A DNA stretch of 64,000 bases from Shinisaurus crocodilurus (lineage: Eukaryota; Chordata; Lepidosauria; Squamata; Shinisauridae). The notes below the pieces were generated by a model. The model was not told the DNA's origin. It ran no database searches and saw nothing but the letters and a program-made list of their open reading frames with translations. The stretch lies in NCBI GenBank assembly GCA_021292165.1, contig CM037879.1, positions 111,592,359-111,656,358 on the forward strand, given 5' to 3'. The stretch's first letter is position 1. Each line of letters starts with the position of its first letter. Shown one piece after another: positions 45,288 through 56,620 of this stretch. The position numbers and the translations under genes were made by a program.

Positions 45288-45872
45288 CAGGGATGTTGAA
45301 GAGTCCTTGGTTTTGAGTCACGAGTCGAGTCACGAGTCTTTGGACCCGAGTCTCGAGTCCGAGTCCGAGTCCTTGGTCCAAAATGGTGACTCACGAGTCA
45401 CTCCCAAAACTGACTCCACAAGTCCCTATTAAAATCAATGCCCCCCCCCCCAACAAAATAAGGCTATTTCAGATGTGTGACTTAAATAAATTCTAGGCAC
45501 AAGTGTGCCTTTTTATTTCAAAACTCTGCAACTGATTTTGGCAAGAACAGACCAGGCAGACAAACCCAAAATAACCAGACAGGCAGAGGAGGCAGGGAAC
45601 CCCAAACAGGTAGGCAGAGGCAGCCAAACCCAAAATGTCTGAAAGGTTGCATTTTAGGAAAATGATTTTAAAAAATAAACTTGCTGTACTTCCTAAAACC
45701 TATCCATGTTGCATTTGAGGAACACGATTTTGGAACACGAGTCCTTGGTCTCGAGTCCCGAGTCGAGTCTCGAGTCCCATTAAAAATATTGGGACTCGAG
45801 TCTGACTCGAGTCAGAGGGGGGACTCAGTCCGACTCACAAGTCGAGTCCTGGAGTCTGAGTCCCCATCCCTG
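45288..45872 (-). mobile_element. Internally deleted sibling of the GACTC-rich hAT
   Basis: In plus orientation it starts CAGGGATGTTGAAGAGTCCT and ends TGAGTCCCCATCCCTG. The flanks GCGGTTAA (45280-45287) and GTGGTTAA (45873-45880) agree at 7 of 8 bases. Both ends carry the dense GAGTC arrays. The interior keeps the transposase terminal codons and 3' region (for example TTGCTGTACTTCCTAAAACC, the reverse of the 22440 area) but lacks the rest. It is therefore a non-autonomous derivative of 21273-23052. Confidence 0.88.
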
Positions 45873-45880
45873 GTGGTTAA

Positions 45881-47279
45881 TAGGCTGTAATGCAGATAAG
45901 GGCCCCCTTTTTCCAATTCCACCACAAGCACTGATGTGGAGAAAATCCATTCTGTCCAACATAGTGAGCTCTGCACATAGAGACTTCTGCCAGGGGGGAG
46001 CAGTTCCAAGTGGCTTCTGTTTGACAGCCATTTTGTGTGCAGTGGCCCCTTGTTTTGTCAAGGCTTGCTTTGCTATGCCTGCACATAGTAATATGCAGAG
46101 TAGCTCCACAGAAATTATACATATATATCTGTGAAGGGTACCCACCAACAAGCCTCCATTTTCACAGGTGTTTTTTCTACTGCATCACATGGTGGTCAGT
46201 TCAGAAAACTTGAGTAGTCCATTTGCTGGTCCCAATCTCCCAAATTTAGGAATCAATGCCCTGGAATGTGGTTGGAAGTTGAAAGATTAATATAATCTGT
46301 AGCAGAAGGTTAATATAGCTCATTTATAACTCCACAATCTTGACCTTTTGCAAAATCCATAAAGGCTTTAAAGCTGCCCTATTACTACAGGTTAATTTAT
46401 ATAGTACTTCTCACATTCATGAGGCTCGGGAAACATGAAAGGAACTCTCCTTCTTTCAAGTATTATCTACTGCATATCAAATTTCTTGTCCTCCACAGGA
46501 ATCTTTAACTCTGTTAAGCCAACTATATAGGAAACCATTATTTCCTGAAACTGAATCTGAAATTAACTACTTTCTCCTTACCAGCCTGATCCTAAGGTAC
46601 TTTATTGAGTAGGTAGATTCTATATGGATTTAGTATGCTGTATTTTTAGCAAGGTGTGGAAGGCAGCCAGTAACCTAGATGCTCTGTCTTGGCAGCTACC
46701 GAATCAAATCAGCTACCACTGGACTAGAGATTAAGTACGTATTTATGGTGGTGGGTTGCATTTAAATTAGTTATTAATACTTTCAAAGAATTGAATAAAT
46801 TGCTGGTGCAGGAAAGCCACTTTGCACATTTTAAGCTTGCCCAACCCTTTTCCGCATTGCTGATAGGTGAGTAGAGGGACTAATGCTGCATTAATTGATT
46901 CGTCATCATTCTTTCTTCTTCGGCTGTACAGTTTGGAGTCCCAGTGTAGGTATTTCCAGCTGATAAGCAAACAGCACTTCTCTTTTTCTATGATTCATTA
47001 AGCATGAAACAGGTATCTTTGGGGAGAAATGAGTTCCCCCTGAATCTTATCAGTATGTGTTTTGCTGGAACCAAGAAACTGAACTCTCCCCTTTGGTAGG
47101 AATGCTCTTTACTTATCTATGTTTCTCATCATTTTTCCATATGATTTGGAACATTAAAAGCGTCCAGATAATGAGAAGAAATTGATAAATGGCAGGGTTG
47201 TAGTATATGTAGCCACTACATATACGCGGCAGAAACACAATATCAATTCTGATAATGAAGAGTCTGAGGTATTGGGAAT
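45881..47279. other. Non-coding, no recognised feature
   Basis: Unique sequence; the 108-codon minus frame at 45825-46151 partly runs into the hAT element and is not protein-like. Confidence 0.45.
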
Positions 47280-47415
47280 TCTCTATGACGGGGTGGGCAG
47301 AAGGTAGATCTCCAGATGTTTTGGACTTCAGTTCCCAGAATCCCCTGCCAGCATGGTCAATGGTGAGGGATTGTGGGAGTTGTCGGCTGAAACATCTGGA
47401 GGGCCACAAGTTACC
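47280..47415. mobile_element. hAT-like hairpin MITE
   Basis: ATCTCCAGATGTTTTGGACT and TCAGTTCCCAGAATCCC are inverted as GGGATTGTGGGAGTTGTCGG and AACATCTGGAGGGCCA. It is a member of the 6691 hairpin family, diverged. Confidence 0.65.
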
Positions 47416-47880
47416 CAAAGCAACAGAAAAGGATGTTAAATATTCACACATAATGGTGAGTCAGCCCTTGTGCCTTTATTTATTTATTTAGAAGACTTAT
47501 ACCCTACCTTTTCAATCAAATAATCCTCAAGGCATCTTACAACACATTGCAATAATATAAAACAAAACACCTACACACACAACCCAGTGGCCTTTTGTCC
47601 TCTTTCCAATGGAAGGGGCCATCGTGTGTTTCCCTTCAGTTCTGCAGTCCAGGGCAACTAGCTGTTGGAGCAGAGAGTTCCTTCTGGTAGAAAGGGGGAA
47701 GCAAGTTCCCTGGAGGTGTTCCTTCTCTGGACAATGGCTGGGGCCAAGCTGGCTTTCCCATTGCTGTGATGTTCTTCCTGGAAGGCAAGGGGTACAAACT
47801 TTTGTCTTACTGAAGGCATCAGCTTTACAACTTTGAAGATGGTTGAATATTTTGTGTGAAGTGTGATAGAGGGTCTCACC
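47416..47880. other. Non-coding with a SINE-tail fragment
   Basis: 47475-47560 ((TTTA)n, ACTTATACCCTACCTTTTCA, CATCTTACAACACA) resembles a minus-strand SINE or LINE tail. Overlapping frames at 47527-47886 are not recognised. Confidence 0.4.
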
Positions 47881-47883
47881 AGC

Positions 47884-48130
47884 CAATGGTGCTGCTAGGT
47901 AACTTTAGAACCTTGACTGAATAGTCTTCAGTTGTGAAGTGCACAACTAACATTTTCCTTCCCCTTTCCACTGTTATTCCATGCTTTACAGTTGTTTCTA
48001 CATTCCTGTTATGTTAGCAAAACAAAACAAGACTGTTTGCCAACCCTGATAAAAGAAGGAATTCTCTGAGCATGTCAAGTTTCACATTTTAAACTCATAT
48101 CATAGCACCATCATGACTTCAGGAATAAAA
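47884..48130. repeat. Uncharacterised dispersed repeat, copy 1
   Basis: GTGCTGCTAGGTAACTTTAG, TATTCCATGCTTTACAGTTG, CTACATTCCTG, CCAACCCTGATAAA, ATCATAGCACCATCATGACT and TCAGGAATAAA recur in the same order at 54298-54600. A third partial copy starts at 63908. I cannot assign a family. Confidence 0.6.
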
Positions 48131-50074
48131 TGGAGTTTGCTTCTGCTGCCCTGATGCTAAACACATTTACCTGGGAATGAACATCATTTTGTTGTAGAAA
48201 AACATAATATATATTTTAAAGAAGAAATAATAAAATGAGCACCTGCAACTATAGATTATTGTTTTAATTGTTAGCTGCCTGGAGATTTTTTGTGTATTGA
48301 GGGGTGGAATATGAATATATCTATATCTATCGATCTATTGATCCATCTATATATAGAGAAAAATTAAATTAAGGGCCAGTGAGATTGTGGCTATTTGTTA
48401 TTACTATTATTAGACCCCCAAAAAATCTACAATTGGGTGATACCTTTATTAGGACCAACTAAAATGCCACACTTTTGTGGCATTTCGGTTGGTCCTGATA
48501 AAGATATTGCCCAACTGTAGATTTTGGGTTTTTTTCTCATGGACCAGCACAACTATCTTTGCTTTTTTATTATTAAACAAGAATTTCTTTGTAATAATAA
48601 ATATGTAGCAATGTGAATATAGCAATCAGTGTAGGCTAAAAGCAATAAAAATGATAATTAACAATAAAAGAGCATTGGTAACGGTAACAATAATGCATAA
48701 AATACGAAGACAAATTCAAATAAAAATATAACCACAATGCTACTCCCTACTCCTTGGCCCCTGCATTCTCCGGCATTTCAAGAAATGAGTTTTGCATGAA
48801 AGACCAATCCCACCAGATAGTGAAGTCTGTTGATTTTCTTGCTGTGACTATGCCTGAATGTCAGGGGGGGAAACCTGCACAGTTATAGGAAATGTCTAGT
48901 CTGAAAGATAACAAATTATATTAATAGAATGTGTGTGTAAAAAGCTAGTAGTGTCTATCTCAGCAGTCTTATCACATCATTCCTAGGCAATCTATTAATT
49001 TAGACTCGTTGCATTTATCCTCCTTCTCTACAGCTCATGCTTTTATACAATATTAGACCTTTTACCATGTGTTTCAGAGTTTTTGGACAGCTGGTGTTAA
49101 TGGCATAACCAGTCTTCAAATCTTACAGAGTATAATGGATCTATCTGAGTAGAGTAATTGCATGTAACTCTGTTAAAGATCTGTTATGAATTAGTTTCAA
49201 AATAAATGCATTTGCTTCAGCACAAAATTGGAGGCATCTCTGCTTCTAGATTATTTTGTGTAAACGTATTCAGAAACATGGAAGCATTAGTGTCACGTAG
49301 TATCCATGTCAAATTTTCTGGCTTCTGCAATGCATTTTAACCTCACATGTAATAAAGACAGTTTTCTGGCCATGTGCAAAGTGCATTTTGCTCACCACTT
49401 GGGTAACTTCAGCTAGTCTTTCCATATCAAGGATGAAGAGGAAAGGCTGCCAGGTCAGAGGGTCTGCTTTAGAGGTGAACCCAAACTTTTGTATTTTAGG
49501 CTTTAAGGATGGTTACCAGAACTAACAAATGCCATCTGGAGAAAACTCCAGGTTTGTTTGTTTTTAAAATCAATTTTAAATCATTTCGGCACTTATTAAC
49601 ATTATTAAGCGCTTAAGCACTTAACTGCTTATTGAATCAATATTTTAATAATTTTCGAAACAAAAATGTAAACATTGATTACAAGAATATGTAGCTAAAA
49701 TGGTGCTGATTGGAAAGCTAATAGCAAAGTGTGCCAAGGTATAGATGCGAGTGACAGGTTCACCGGTATATGCCAAAATTATACCTCTTTAAAAAGATAG
49801 AAGAGAAGCAATCTATACTTGTTAAGATTGTGCTAATATTTTGTTCTTTAACAAGAAAAGGATTTTCTGCAGTATGAGAAAAGAAAAGAAGCCCAGGGGG
49901 AATGCAGGTGACATAATTTGATGCTCTGTAAAATGTGAATGAATAAAGCATGGCTATTCCACTCTTAATGCCTAGTGTGGAAGCCCCCCTCCCCTCAAAA
50001 ATTGAACATGCACACTTCTAATGTGACAACACACCACAACTTCACCAAAGTGTTTTGAGCTATGCCAGCCAATA
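48131..50074. other. Non-coding, mostly no recognised feature
   Basis: AT-rich DNA. 48310-48350 is (TCTA)-like; the hairpin at 48424 is listed separately. No gene recognised. Confidence 0.45.
48424..48523. mobile_element. 100-base hairpin repeat
   Basis: AATCTACAATTGGGTGATAC, CTTTATTAGGACCAACTAAA and ATGCCACA pair with TGTGGCAT, TTCGGTTGGTCCTGATAAAG and ATATTGCCCAACTGTAGATT. The loop is about four bases. A related, more diverged copy is at 35530-35700. Confidence 0.7.
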
Positions 50075-51905
50075 CATTTATTATTTATTTATTATACTTA
50101 TGTATGATGCTTTATTTATTTGATGCTTTATTTATTATGATTTGCTCTATTTATTTATGATTTATTTATGGTGCCCTTTACCAAAAAGTTCTTCTCGGGG
50201 CAGCTGAAAAAAATAAAATAGGTTCAGGACAGCAATAAATAATACAATAGAGATTTAAAAGGCCTCACAATAATTAAAATCTAAAATGCCTGGGAGAAGA
50301 GAAATGTCTTTGCCTGGTGCTGAAATAACAGCATGGGCACCAGGCAAGCCTCCTTGGAAAGGGCATTCCATAAATGGGGCGCCACGTCTAAGAAGGCCCT
50401 CTCCCTTGTAGCTGCCTAACTTCATTTGGTGGGGGAATCTGGGGGAGAGCCTCTGAAGATAAATAAGGAACTGAGCAGGTACATATAGAAAGAGATGTTC
50501 CTTTAGATCAGGGGAGGACAAACTCCAGCTCACAGGGTGGCCTAATCCCTCCGAAAGCGCCACTCCCCTGACCTGATCAGAAATAACAAGGGGTTTCCCT
50601 CATGCACCATGCGCCCTTCCCCCCCCCTGAAGTTTAGACACTCCGGCTCCAAGCCATTTAGTGCTTTAAAGGAGAACACACTACCATTTCGAATTGAGCA
50701 TGGAAACAGACTGGAAGCCAGCGCAACTGATGAAGCACTGATTGTATTGACCAGACCCAGTTATAGTAGCCTAGTTTATAGTTAGTAGTCTATTCTGAAC
50801 TAACTTGAAGTTTCCGAACTGTTTTCAAAGGTAGACCCATGTACAGCACTGTGTAATAATCCAGCTGGGAGGTTACCAGAGCATGAATAACTGTCACCAG
50901 GCTACCCCTGACCAGATAGGGTCACAGCTGGTATATCAGCCTAAGCTGTTAAGAGGTGCTTCCAGCCAATGAAACCACCAGTGCCTGAAGTGATAGTGAT
51001 GGATCAAGGAGCACCCCCAAAGTACACACCTGATATTTGAGGGCAAGTTAAACCCCTCAAGAACACCACTCAACTGGGCAGACAAACTACCCACTAACAG
51101 TTGCTCTGTCTAGTCTAGGTTGAGTGTCAGTTTTTTGACCCATATCCAGTCCATTACCCTGCTCATGCACTGATTCATGATTCCACTGCCTCACCTGGAT
51201 TAATTGAAAAGGTAAGGTAGAGCTGGCTCTCATCTGTATATTGATGGCAGCTCAGCCCACATCCCTGGATAACCTCCCCAGTGGTTTCATGTAGATATTG
51301 AATAGCATGGGGGATAAAATTGAGCCCCAAGGAACCCCATGACATAATTGTTATGGAACAGAGTAGTAATCTCCCAGCACCACCTTCTGGAAACAGCCAT
51401 CTAAGTAGGAACTGAATCACATTAAAACAGTGCTTCTAACTCCCAATTCAGATAGCTTCCAAAGGAAGCCACAGGTGATGATATCAAAAGCCACTGAGTG
51501 GTCCAAAGAACTAACAGGGCTGCAGTGCCCCTGTCTCTTTCTTGGCAAAGATAATCCCACAGGGTGACCAAGGCAGTTTCTGTCCCGAAACCAGGCCAGA
51601 AGCTGGATTGAAATGGATCTAGAAAATCAACTTCATCCAGGAGTGCCTGGAGTTGATTGGCAAGTTACCACTCACTTGAGCACCTTGCCCAGGAAGGGAA
51701 AATTAACAACTGGCCTATAGTTGCCCTCCATTTCTGGGTCCAGGTTAGGTTTCTTCAGAAGTGATTTGATTATTGCCTCTTTCAAAGAGGTTGGCACTGA
51801 TCCCTCTCTTAAGGAGGAATTTATTATTGTATTACTTTGTACAATCTGCAGTACAGATACCTCCTTAATCCAGGGATTAAGATTTAAGGTTTTTCCAGAT
51901 GACTT
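50075..51905 (-). mobile_element. Decayed L2-like LINE
   Basis: On the minus strand, broken frames give in order: NYRPV-type RT start, FDIITCGFLWKLSELG (the palm region after the first catalytic Asp), GVPWGSILSPMLFNIYM (plus view near 51300), and HQYTDESQLYL at about 51215-51247, a decayed form of the QYADDTQLY catalytic motif typical of L2 LINEs. Several stops and shifts interrupt it. The 3' side ends in ATTTATTTATGATTTATTTA-like DNA at 50080-50210. The catalytic YADD has become YTDE, so it is inactive. Confidence 0.7.
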
Positions 51906-52263
51906 TTATACAGTACAACACATGCATTGTTAGTGCAGGATTTAACCACCTTCCCCCAAGGAAGGGCATGGGGGTACTGCAGTTTCCCAGCTCCCTAACT
52001 GCAAAGTGGGGGAACTGAATCCTTTCCCCAGTTAGTGGGCCCATTGTGAATTGTAGTGTGGTGGTCAGGGATACCACAGGCAACTCCCGTGACATAGAGT
52101 CATATAGCTCTCCCCCCACTGCATTCCTGTAAAAGCTGAAATTGGGCTAGTGGCGTGGTTTGAATTGATTGTTTTACATATTAAAAGTGAGGAATTGGTC
52201 CGTAGGGCTTTAAAAAAATAATTTGCGTCTTTGATTTCCTAAATATTCAAACTTCTGGGGTGG
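51906..52263. other. Non-coding, no recognised feature
   Basis: Nothing recognised. A 80-codon minus frame at 51877-52119 is not protein-like. Confidence 0.4.
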
Positions 52264-52635
52264 CCACGTGTCCTCTTTTACAGAGGACAACCCTCTATTT
52301 CAAGTGCTGACAGAGAACCACCCTCTCTTTGAAGGCATCCTCTATTTGAAAGGCTGCCCTGTCCAATTCCACTTCAAAGATAAAGAACCATCAGAACTGT
52401 TGCCCATCAACAGTGAGCACCTGGACAGCAGGCTGAACAGGTAGGCACACAGACCACCTCATCACAGTCCTCCACACTATGGTGAGATGGTCTTTATTTC
52501 TATCTAAGTTATAATGATTATTTCTAAATTTGGATCTATACATATACATTTGCATGTGCAATTTTTATGCAAGTCCGTGTCCTCTTTTGTCCTCTTTTTG
52601 GCCATGCATAATAAGTGGCCACCTAGCCATTTGTA
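52264..52635. mobile_element. Dispersed repeat, probable hAT MITE
   Basis: GGCCACGTGTCCTCTTTTAC at the left and AATAAGTGGCCACC at the right are inverted ends. The middle shares AAAGAACCATCAGAACTGTT, GAGCACCTGGACAGCA and TATGGTGAGATGGTCTTTAT with 25416-25745. Confidence 0.6.
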
Positions 52636-52958
52636 GAATCATGAAATTCCACACAACCCCCCCCCCCTCTGTAGAGTAGATAGAATCCCTGGATTTCAAA
52701 CATCTGTAACAATATATGCAGCACAATCCTATGCATGTTTACTCAGAAGTAAGTTCCACTGTGTTCAATGGGACTTAATTCCTAGTAAGTGTAGGTATTT
52801 AAGATTTAAGGTCTGTACTATAATCTCCTGTTGATAGTAAATGAGATTTCTAGCACATGACCAAATTAAAAACAAAAGAAGAAAATTGTGTCTATGGTTT
52901 TTTCCCCCTTTTCAACAATACATCCTTCTTCCCCCTCCCCCTTTTTTTAAAATTACAG
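52636..52958. other. Intron-type sequence upstream of the SCM-like exon
   Basis: 52719-52795 is the CAATCCTATGCATGTTTACT/CAGAAGTAAGTTCCACTGTG squamate repeat. 52903-52947 is a long pyrimidine-rich tract directly before the acceptor at 52957-52958 and probably its polypyrimidine tract. Confidence 0.6.
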
Positions 52959-53170
52959 CTCCTTTACTCATGAATCACTTGCCATCACTGCCTCCAAGAC
53001 TGGATACTGTTGACATGCAGTCTCCCAGAATACCAGGTAGAAAAAGAGGAAGGCCCCCACTCCATTCTACTCCTATGAAAATGGCTGTTCATAATCTTTA
53101 TTCTGCACCAGCTGGTTCTTTGCCAGTTGTGAAGATCCCAAAGAAGCGCGGGAGGAAACCTGGATATAAG
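52959..53170 (+). CDS. SCML4: SCM-like Polycomb protein exon, likely SCML4
   Basis: The only host coding exon I can support. An acceptor (CTTTTTTTAAAATTACAG) ends at 52958 and a donor (AAG|GTATGA) follows 53170. The frame encodes MQSPRIPGRKRGRPPLHSTP from ATG 53015 and ends KIPKKRGRKPGYK, 52 codons and phase 0 at the donor. As I recall, this is nearly identical to the start of human SCML4, whose C-terminal SAM domain mediates Polycomb-type interactions. Two basic RGRP/RGRK cores (residues 11-14 and 45-48 of that frame) look like AT-hooks, so DNA contact in the nucleus is plausible. An in-frame ATG at 52970 would add 15 residues, and the frame is open to the acceptor, so 53015 is not the only possible start. 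The downstream exons lie outside the window. Paralogues SCMH1 and SCML2 are alternatives but less similar. Confidence 0.85.
53015..53017 (+). promoter_or_regulatory. Probable initiator ATG of the SCM-like protein
   Basis: The context is TTGACATGC with A at -2 and G at -4 and C at +4, which is not a strong Kozak match. The ATG at 52970 (ACTCATGA) is also weak. Protein similarity as I recall it favours 53015, but initiation at 52970 or in an upstream exon remains possible. Confidence 0.5.
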
Positions 53171-53660
53171 GTATGACATTTTTTCCAGTTCAATTGGTAG
53201 TGATAGTTCTCTCTCTTTAGATATATCCATATAGATACATGGCTTGAACATGCCAATTTCTGCAGTGCAGTAGCAGAGCATGGGTAGGTAATATAAGGCC
53301 TGCTATCTGCCCTGCCAAAAACTTGGTTCCCAGCTTGCATAGGCCTGCTGACATCTTTAATGACCCTCCCGTGGGCCAGCTGTTCCAGGGAAATGAATGG
53401 TGCAAATTCTGGCCACATGAAAGAAGGCAAATGAGAAAAGTCGTACCAGTTGCCACAGCTGAGTGACTGAGGAGCAGGAAGGACAATCCTGCAATGTGGT
53501 ACTACTGGAGAACCCGTAACAACCTGTTCAGACTAGTGGCATCATTGGTTCATGTCAGTGCAGCCTTCCAGAAGATGTTGTGTTGATGCAGTGTAGCAAC
53601 CTATTCCACACAAACTGCTCTGCTCTTGCCTGCCCCCGCCCCACTTCCTTTGTTGTTGAA
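53171..53660. other. Intronic DNA, no recognised feature
   Basis: Sequence after the donor. The overlapping minus-strand frames (98, 110 and 89 codons) are not recognised. Confidence 0.45.
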
Positions 53661-53761
53661 CATCTGAACAGCCCGATCTCACCTGATCTCAGAAGCTAAG
53701 CAGGGTCAGGCCTGTTTAGTACTTGGATAGGTGACCCCCTTGGAATACCAGGTGCTGTAGG
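53661..53761 (+). pseudogene. 5S rRNA pseudogene
   Basis: It follows 5S rRNA from about base 15 to the 3' end: CATCTGAACAGCCCGATCTC, CTGATCTCAGAAGCTAAGCA, GGGTCAGGCCTG, TTAGTACTTGGATAGGTGAC and TGGAATACCAGGTGCTGTAG. Box A (AAGCTAAGCAGGGTC) is intact; box C has GGATAGGTGACC for GGATGGGAGACC. The 5' end is missing. It is immediately followed by a tRNA-type SINE, an arrangement that could be a composite SINE. Confidence 0.85.
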
Positions 53762-53764
53762 AAG

Positions 53765-53955
53765 GGACCATAGCTCAGTGTGATAGAGCACATGCTTTGC
53801 ATGCAGAATGTCCCAGGTTCGATCCCCGGCCTCCAGGTAGGGCTTGGAAAGAATCCTGCCTGAAACCCTGGAGAGCCGCTGCCAGTCAGTGTCGACAATA
53901 CTGGGCTAGATGGACCAAGGGTCTGACTCAGTATAAGGCAGCTTCCTATGTTGCT
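53765..53955 (+). mobile_element. tRNA-Ala-type SINE
   Basis: GACCATAGCTCAGTGTGATA (box A), ATGCTTTGCATGCAG (anticodon arm like tRNA-Ala with anticodon TGC), GGTTCGATCCC (box B, exact), then GCTTGGAAAGAATCCTGCCT, AGCCGCTGCCAGTCAGTGTC and AGTATAAGGCAGCTTCCTAT. It is the best copy of this family in the window and has intact Pol III promoter boxes. Confidence 0.88.
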
Positions 53956-54297
53956 TTTCAGTCATGGTGCCCAAGCATTTCAGATGGCGCCTTCTTCATT
54001 TTTGTTGCAGCAGCTCTGAGCTCTGGTAAGTTACTGCGTGAAACTGAACAGGAGTTCATAGCTTTAGCAGTGGGAAGGTGGCAAAATATATCAAAGAGAG
54101 CTCTCTGTCTCCTGAGCCATGATTCTTGTTTACACAAAGTATTTCTTTTGAATCATGGCCAAAGTGTTTAGGAAGAAAGGCATGAACCCAGGCATTATTC
54201 ATCCTGAGAAGGAAGACCTTCAGAAGTTTACAACTTTCTAATAAACTAGAAATGGTAAAATATACTTTACATGCGTCTGATTGCACTCTAGAACAGG
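53956..54297. other. Intronic DNA, no recognised feature
   Basis: No gene or repeat recognised. Confidence 0.45.
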
Positions 54298-54600
54298 GGT
54301 GGGCACAGTTGTGCAGCTAGGTAATTTTAGACCTTGAACTTAATGGTCTTATACGGGGCCCTTTCGATGGCCATGTATATTCCGTCATAATTATGATTTC
54401 TCTTTCTGCCCCCCCCCCCAGCATTCCATGCTTTACAACTGCTCCTACATTCCTGATGTTAGTACAAAAACAACAAAACTGCCAATCCTGATTTTCTTTC
54501 TTTTTTTAAAAAAATAAAATGCTCTGAGCACATGCAGTTCTCCATTTTAAACTCGCTTGTATCATAGCACCCTCATGACTACAGGAATAAATGACATAGA
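54298..54600. repeat. Uncharacterised dispersed repeat, copy 2
   Basis: GCACAGTTGTGCAGCTAGGT, CATTCCATGCTTTACAACTG, TACATTCCTGATGTTAG, TCATAGCACCCTCATGACTA and CAGGAATAAATGAC match 47884-48130 in order. A C9 run interrupts at 54411. Confidence 0.6.
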
Positions 54601-56618
54601 TGCATTTCCTTTTCTGCACTATATTTGCTGGCAACTCTAGGAGAAGTGAAGAAAAAAAGAGGGGAAGCAGTAAATTGAAGATCATTCATTATTTATGGGG
54701 TCTGGTTTAATGCAATCATTTCTGTCATCCAGTATGTAAGAATGGCATGTTCAGGGGTGAGGCCATTTCTTGATGAATGAAGACCAGAAGTAAGACATCC
54801 GTTAGTAAGCAATGGCTTCAGGTTCTGAGGTTGACATAGGCAATCTGTAACACTCAACACATCTGACTTTGTACTTTTCATTAGCATTGGAAGATTTGTA
54901 CACCGAAGCAACATTTCTGGAAGAAAGCTTTCTGTTGTGTATGGCCCCCACTGTTAAAGCATACAGCTCTCAATCAAAATGCTCTTGCTGCTAGAGTCAG
55001 GGAGTATATTTTTTGACGGGTAGATCTCTTGATTTAATTAGCTCACAAATGGCATGGGCTCCTGCTACTGTGAGACTTTTATGTGCATTTCTAAAAGCTC
55101 CAGCACACTCAAATGCCAGGCAAGCCACTTCTTTATGACAACTAGAAGCTGGGTTATTACAGAACAGATGGATCAAATTGTCCCTGCTTTTCATGAAAAA
55201 AATGTGAATTTACAATTTGGTTTAAAATTTATTTTGATGGAGATTTGCTGTATCTCCAAAAATGCCAACAAAGGAATCTTTATTGTCCCCAGTTTATATC
55301 TGATTTTTTCCCCAGCTGTCATTACACCTTCATGTCTGGGATAATCAGCTCTTCATAGATAGATACATAAAGACAGACATGGATTTTTAGATTACGTATC
55401 TCAGTTTTTGTCATCATGCTTTTTTTAAAGTGTCTTTGAACTTCTCTACTTAGTTGCATGCACCCAGCCAACTTAGACTGTGTCGTGGACCCAAAAAGCT
55501 ATTGCTTGGTGAAAGATGAATAGCCATGATGTTCCACCAGCGGCTGAGATAACTGATCTGCATGAACTTCACAGCCTATGGAGCCTATAGATGTCCATTA
55601 CTAACCCCACTCATTGAGTGGAGCCATGGCCCCAGCATTTGGGTTTGATTGCAATCTCCATCAGTTGCATGTGGTATAGCTGTCTGAAAGTGCCCACAGG
55701 CTGATATTTTTCATGCTTTCCATTCCTCAGCTGGTCAAGTAACTGATCTCCAAGGAGGAGACCGATTGATCAAGTAATTGATCTCCAAGAAAGCTCATGT
55801 AGATCAATCAGATATCATTGGGTCAATTTCCTTTGGAGGAAATGACATTGAAGACCAGTGGTGTCTTTATAACTATTTAACAAATGTACAGGCTGGGCAT
55901 ATACTATGAGAATGCACCACAAGCAAGCAAACACAGTCAGCATTAATTCCCAAAGCCAGATTGGTCCAGCCTCTCCTACCAACCAAAATTGTATGGCAAG
56001 AAGTATGTATCAAATTGCTCTTGAAATTCTCTTCTCAGACAGCGAACAATTGAGCCCTTCCACTTTGGGTGAATGTGACTTCCACTGAGGCTCTATGCAT
56101 TCCAGAGGCATTCTGGCCTGGGTAGGGTGGCCAGGTCCTCACCTGGAGGTGATGCCTATACCTTTCCAAGGCACAAAGGCAGCAAGTGAGGAGGCTGCAG
56201 ACTGCAGTATCTCTCACCCATCCTATTAGGACTCTAATTTTGCTCCATAGCACCTGGATGAGGAGGGTGGATACTGAGCAGAAGAACTGGTGGAGGTGCA
56301 GAGGCTGCAGACTTGCATAATGCTTCGGAGCACTTTTAAAGGTATAAGCACGTTCTCTGGGTGAGGACCTGGCAACCCTGGTTCCAAATGGCCAGGAATG
56401 AAGGCATTTAGCATTTCTTGGTAGGACAAAGTACACACCTAGGATTGGATCCTTAGTCATACTTAGAACAGATGCATTGAAATCAGTAGGACTTTAAGCT
56501 AGTCATGACTAACTTATTTTAGTCATTTAAGTATGACTAAATCTGGATCCAACACTTAATGTCAATTGTAGGTCAGGTCACTTTCATTTAGTACTTACAC
56601 TCTGCTTTCCTATGTAAA
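54601..56618. other. Intronic DNA, no recognised feature
   Basis: Unique sequence. The 141-codon minus frame at 56035-56460 has a second overlapping frame and no recognised family. A TTGATCAAGTAATTGATCTC-type short duplication lies near 55735-55790. Confidence 0.45.
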
Positions 56619-56620
56619 TA

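Noticed and set aside
50255..50563. 102-codon minus frame as a gene
   Set aside because: It lies in the 3' region of the decayed L2-like LINE and has no protein similarity.
53665..53761. Functional 5S rRNA gene
   Set aside because: The first about 14 bases are missing, box C is altered and it abuts a SINE, so it is a pseudogene or SINE part.
53765..53840. Functional tRNA-Ala gene
   Set aside because: Boxes A and B are present, but the acceptor stem does not pair and the sequence continues into the SINE body.
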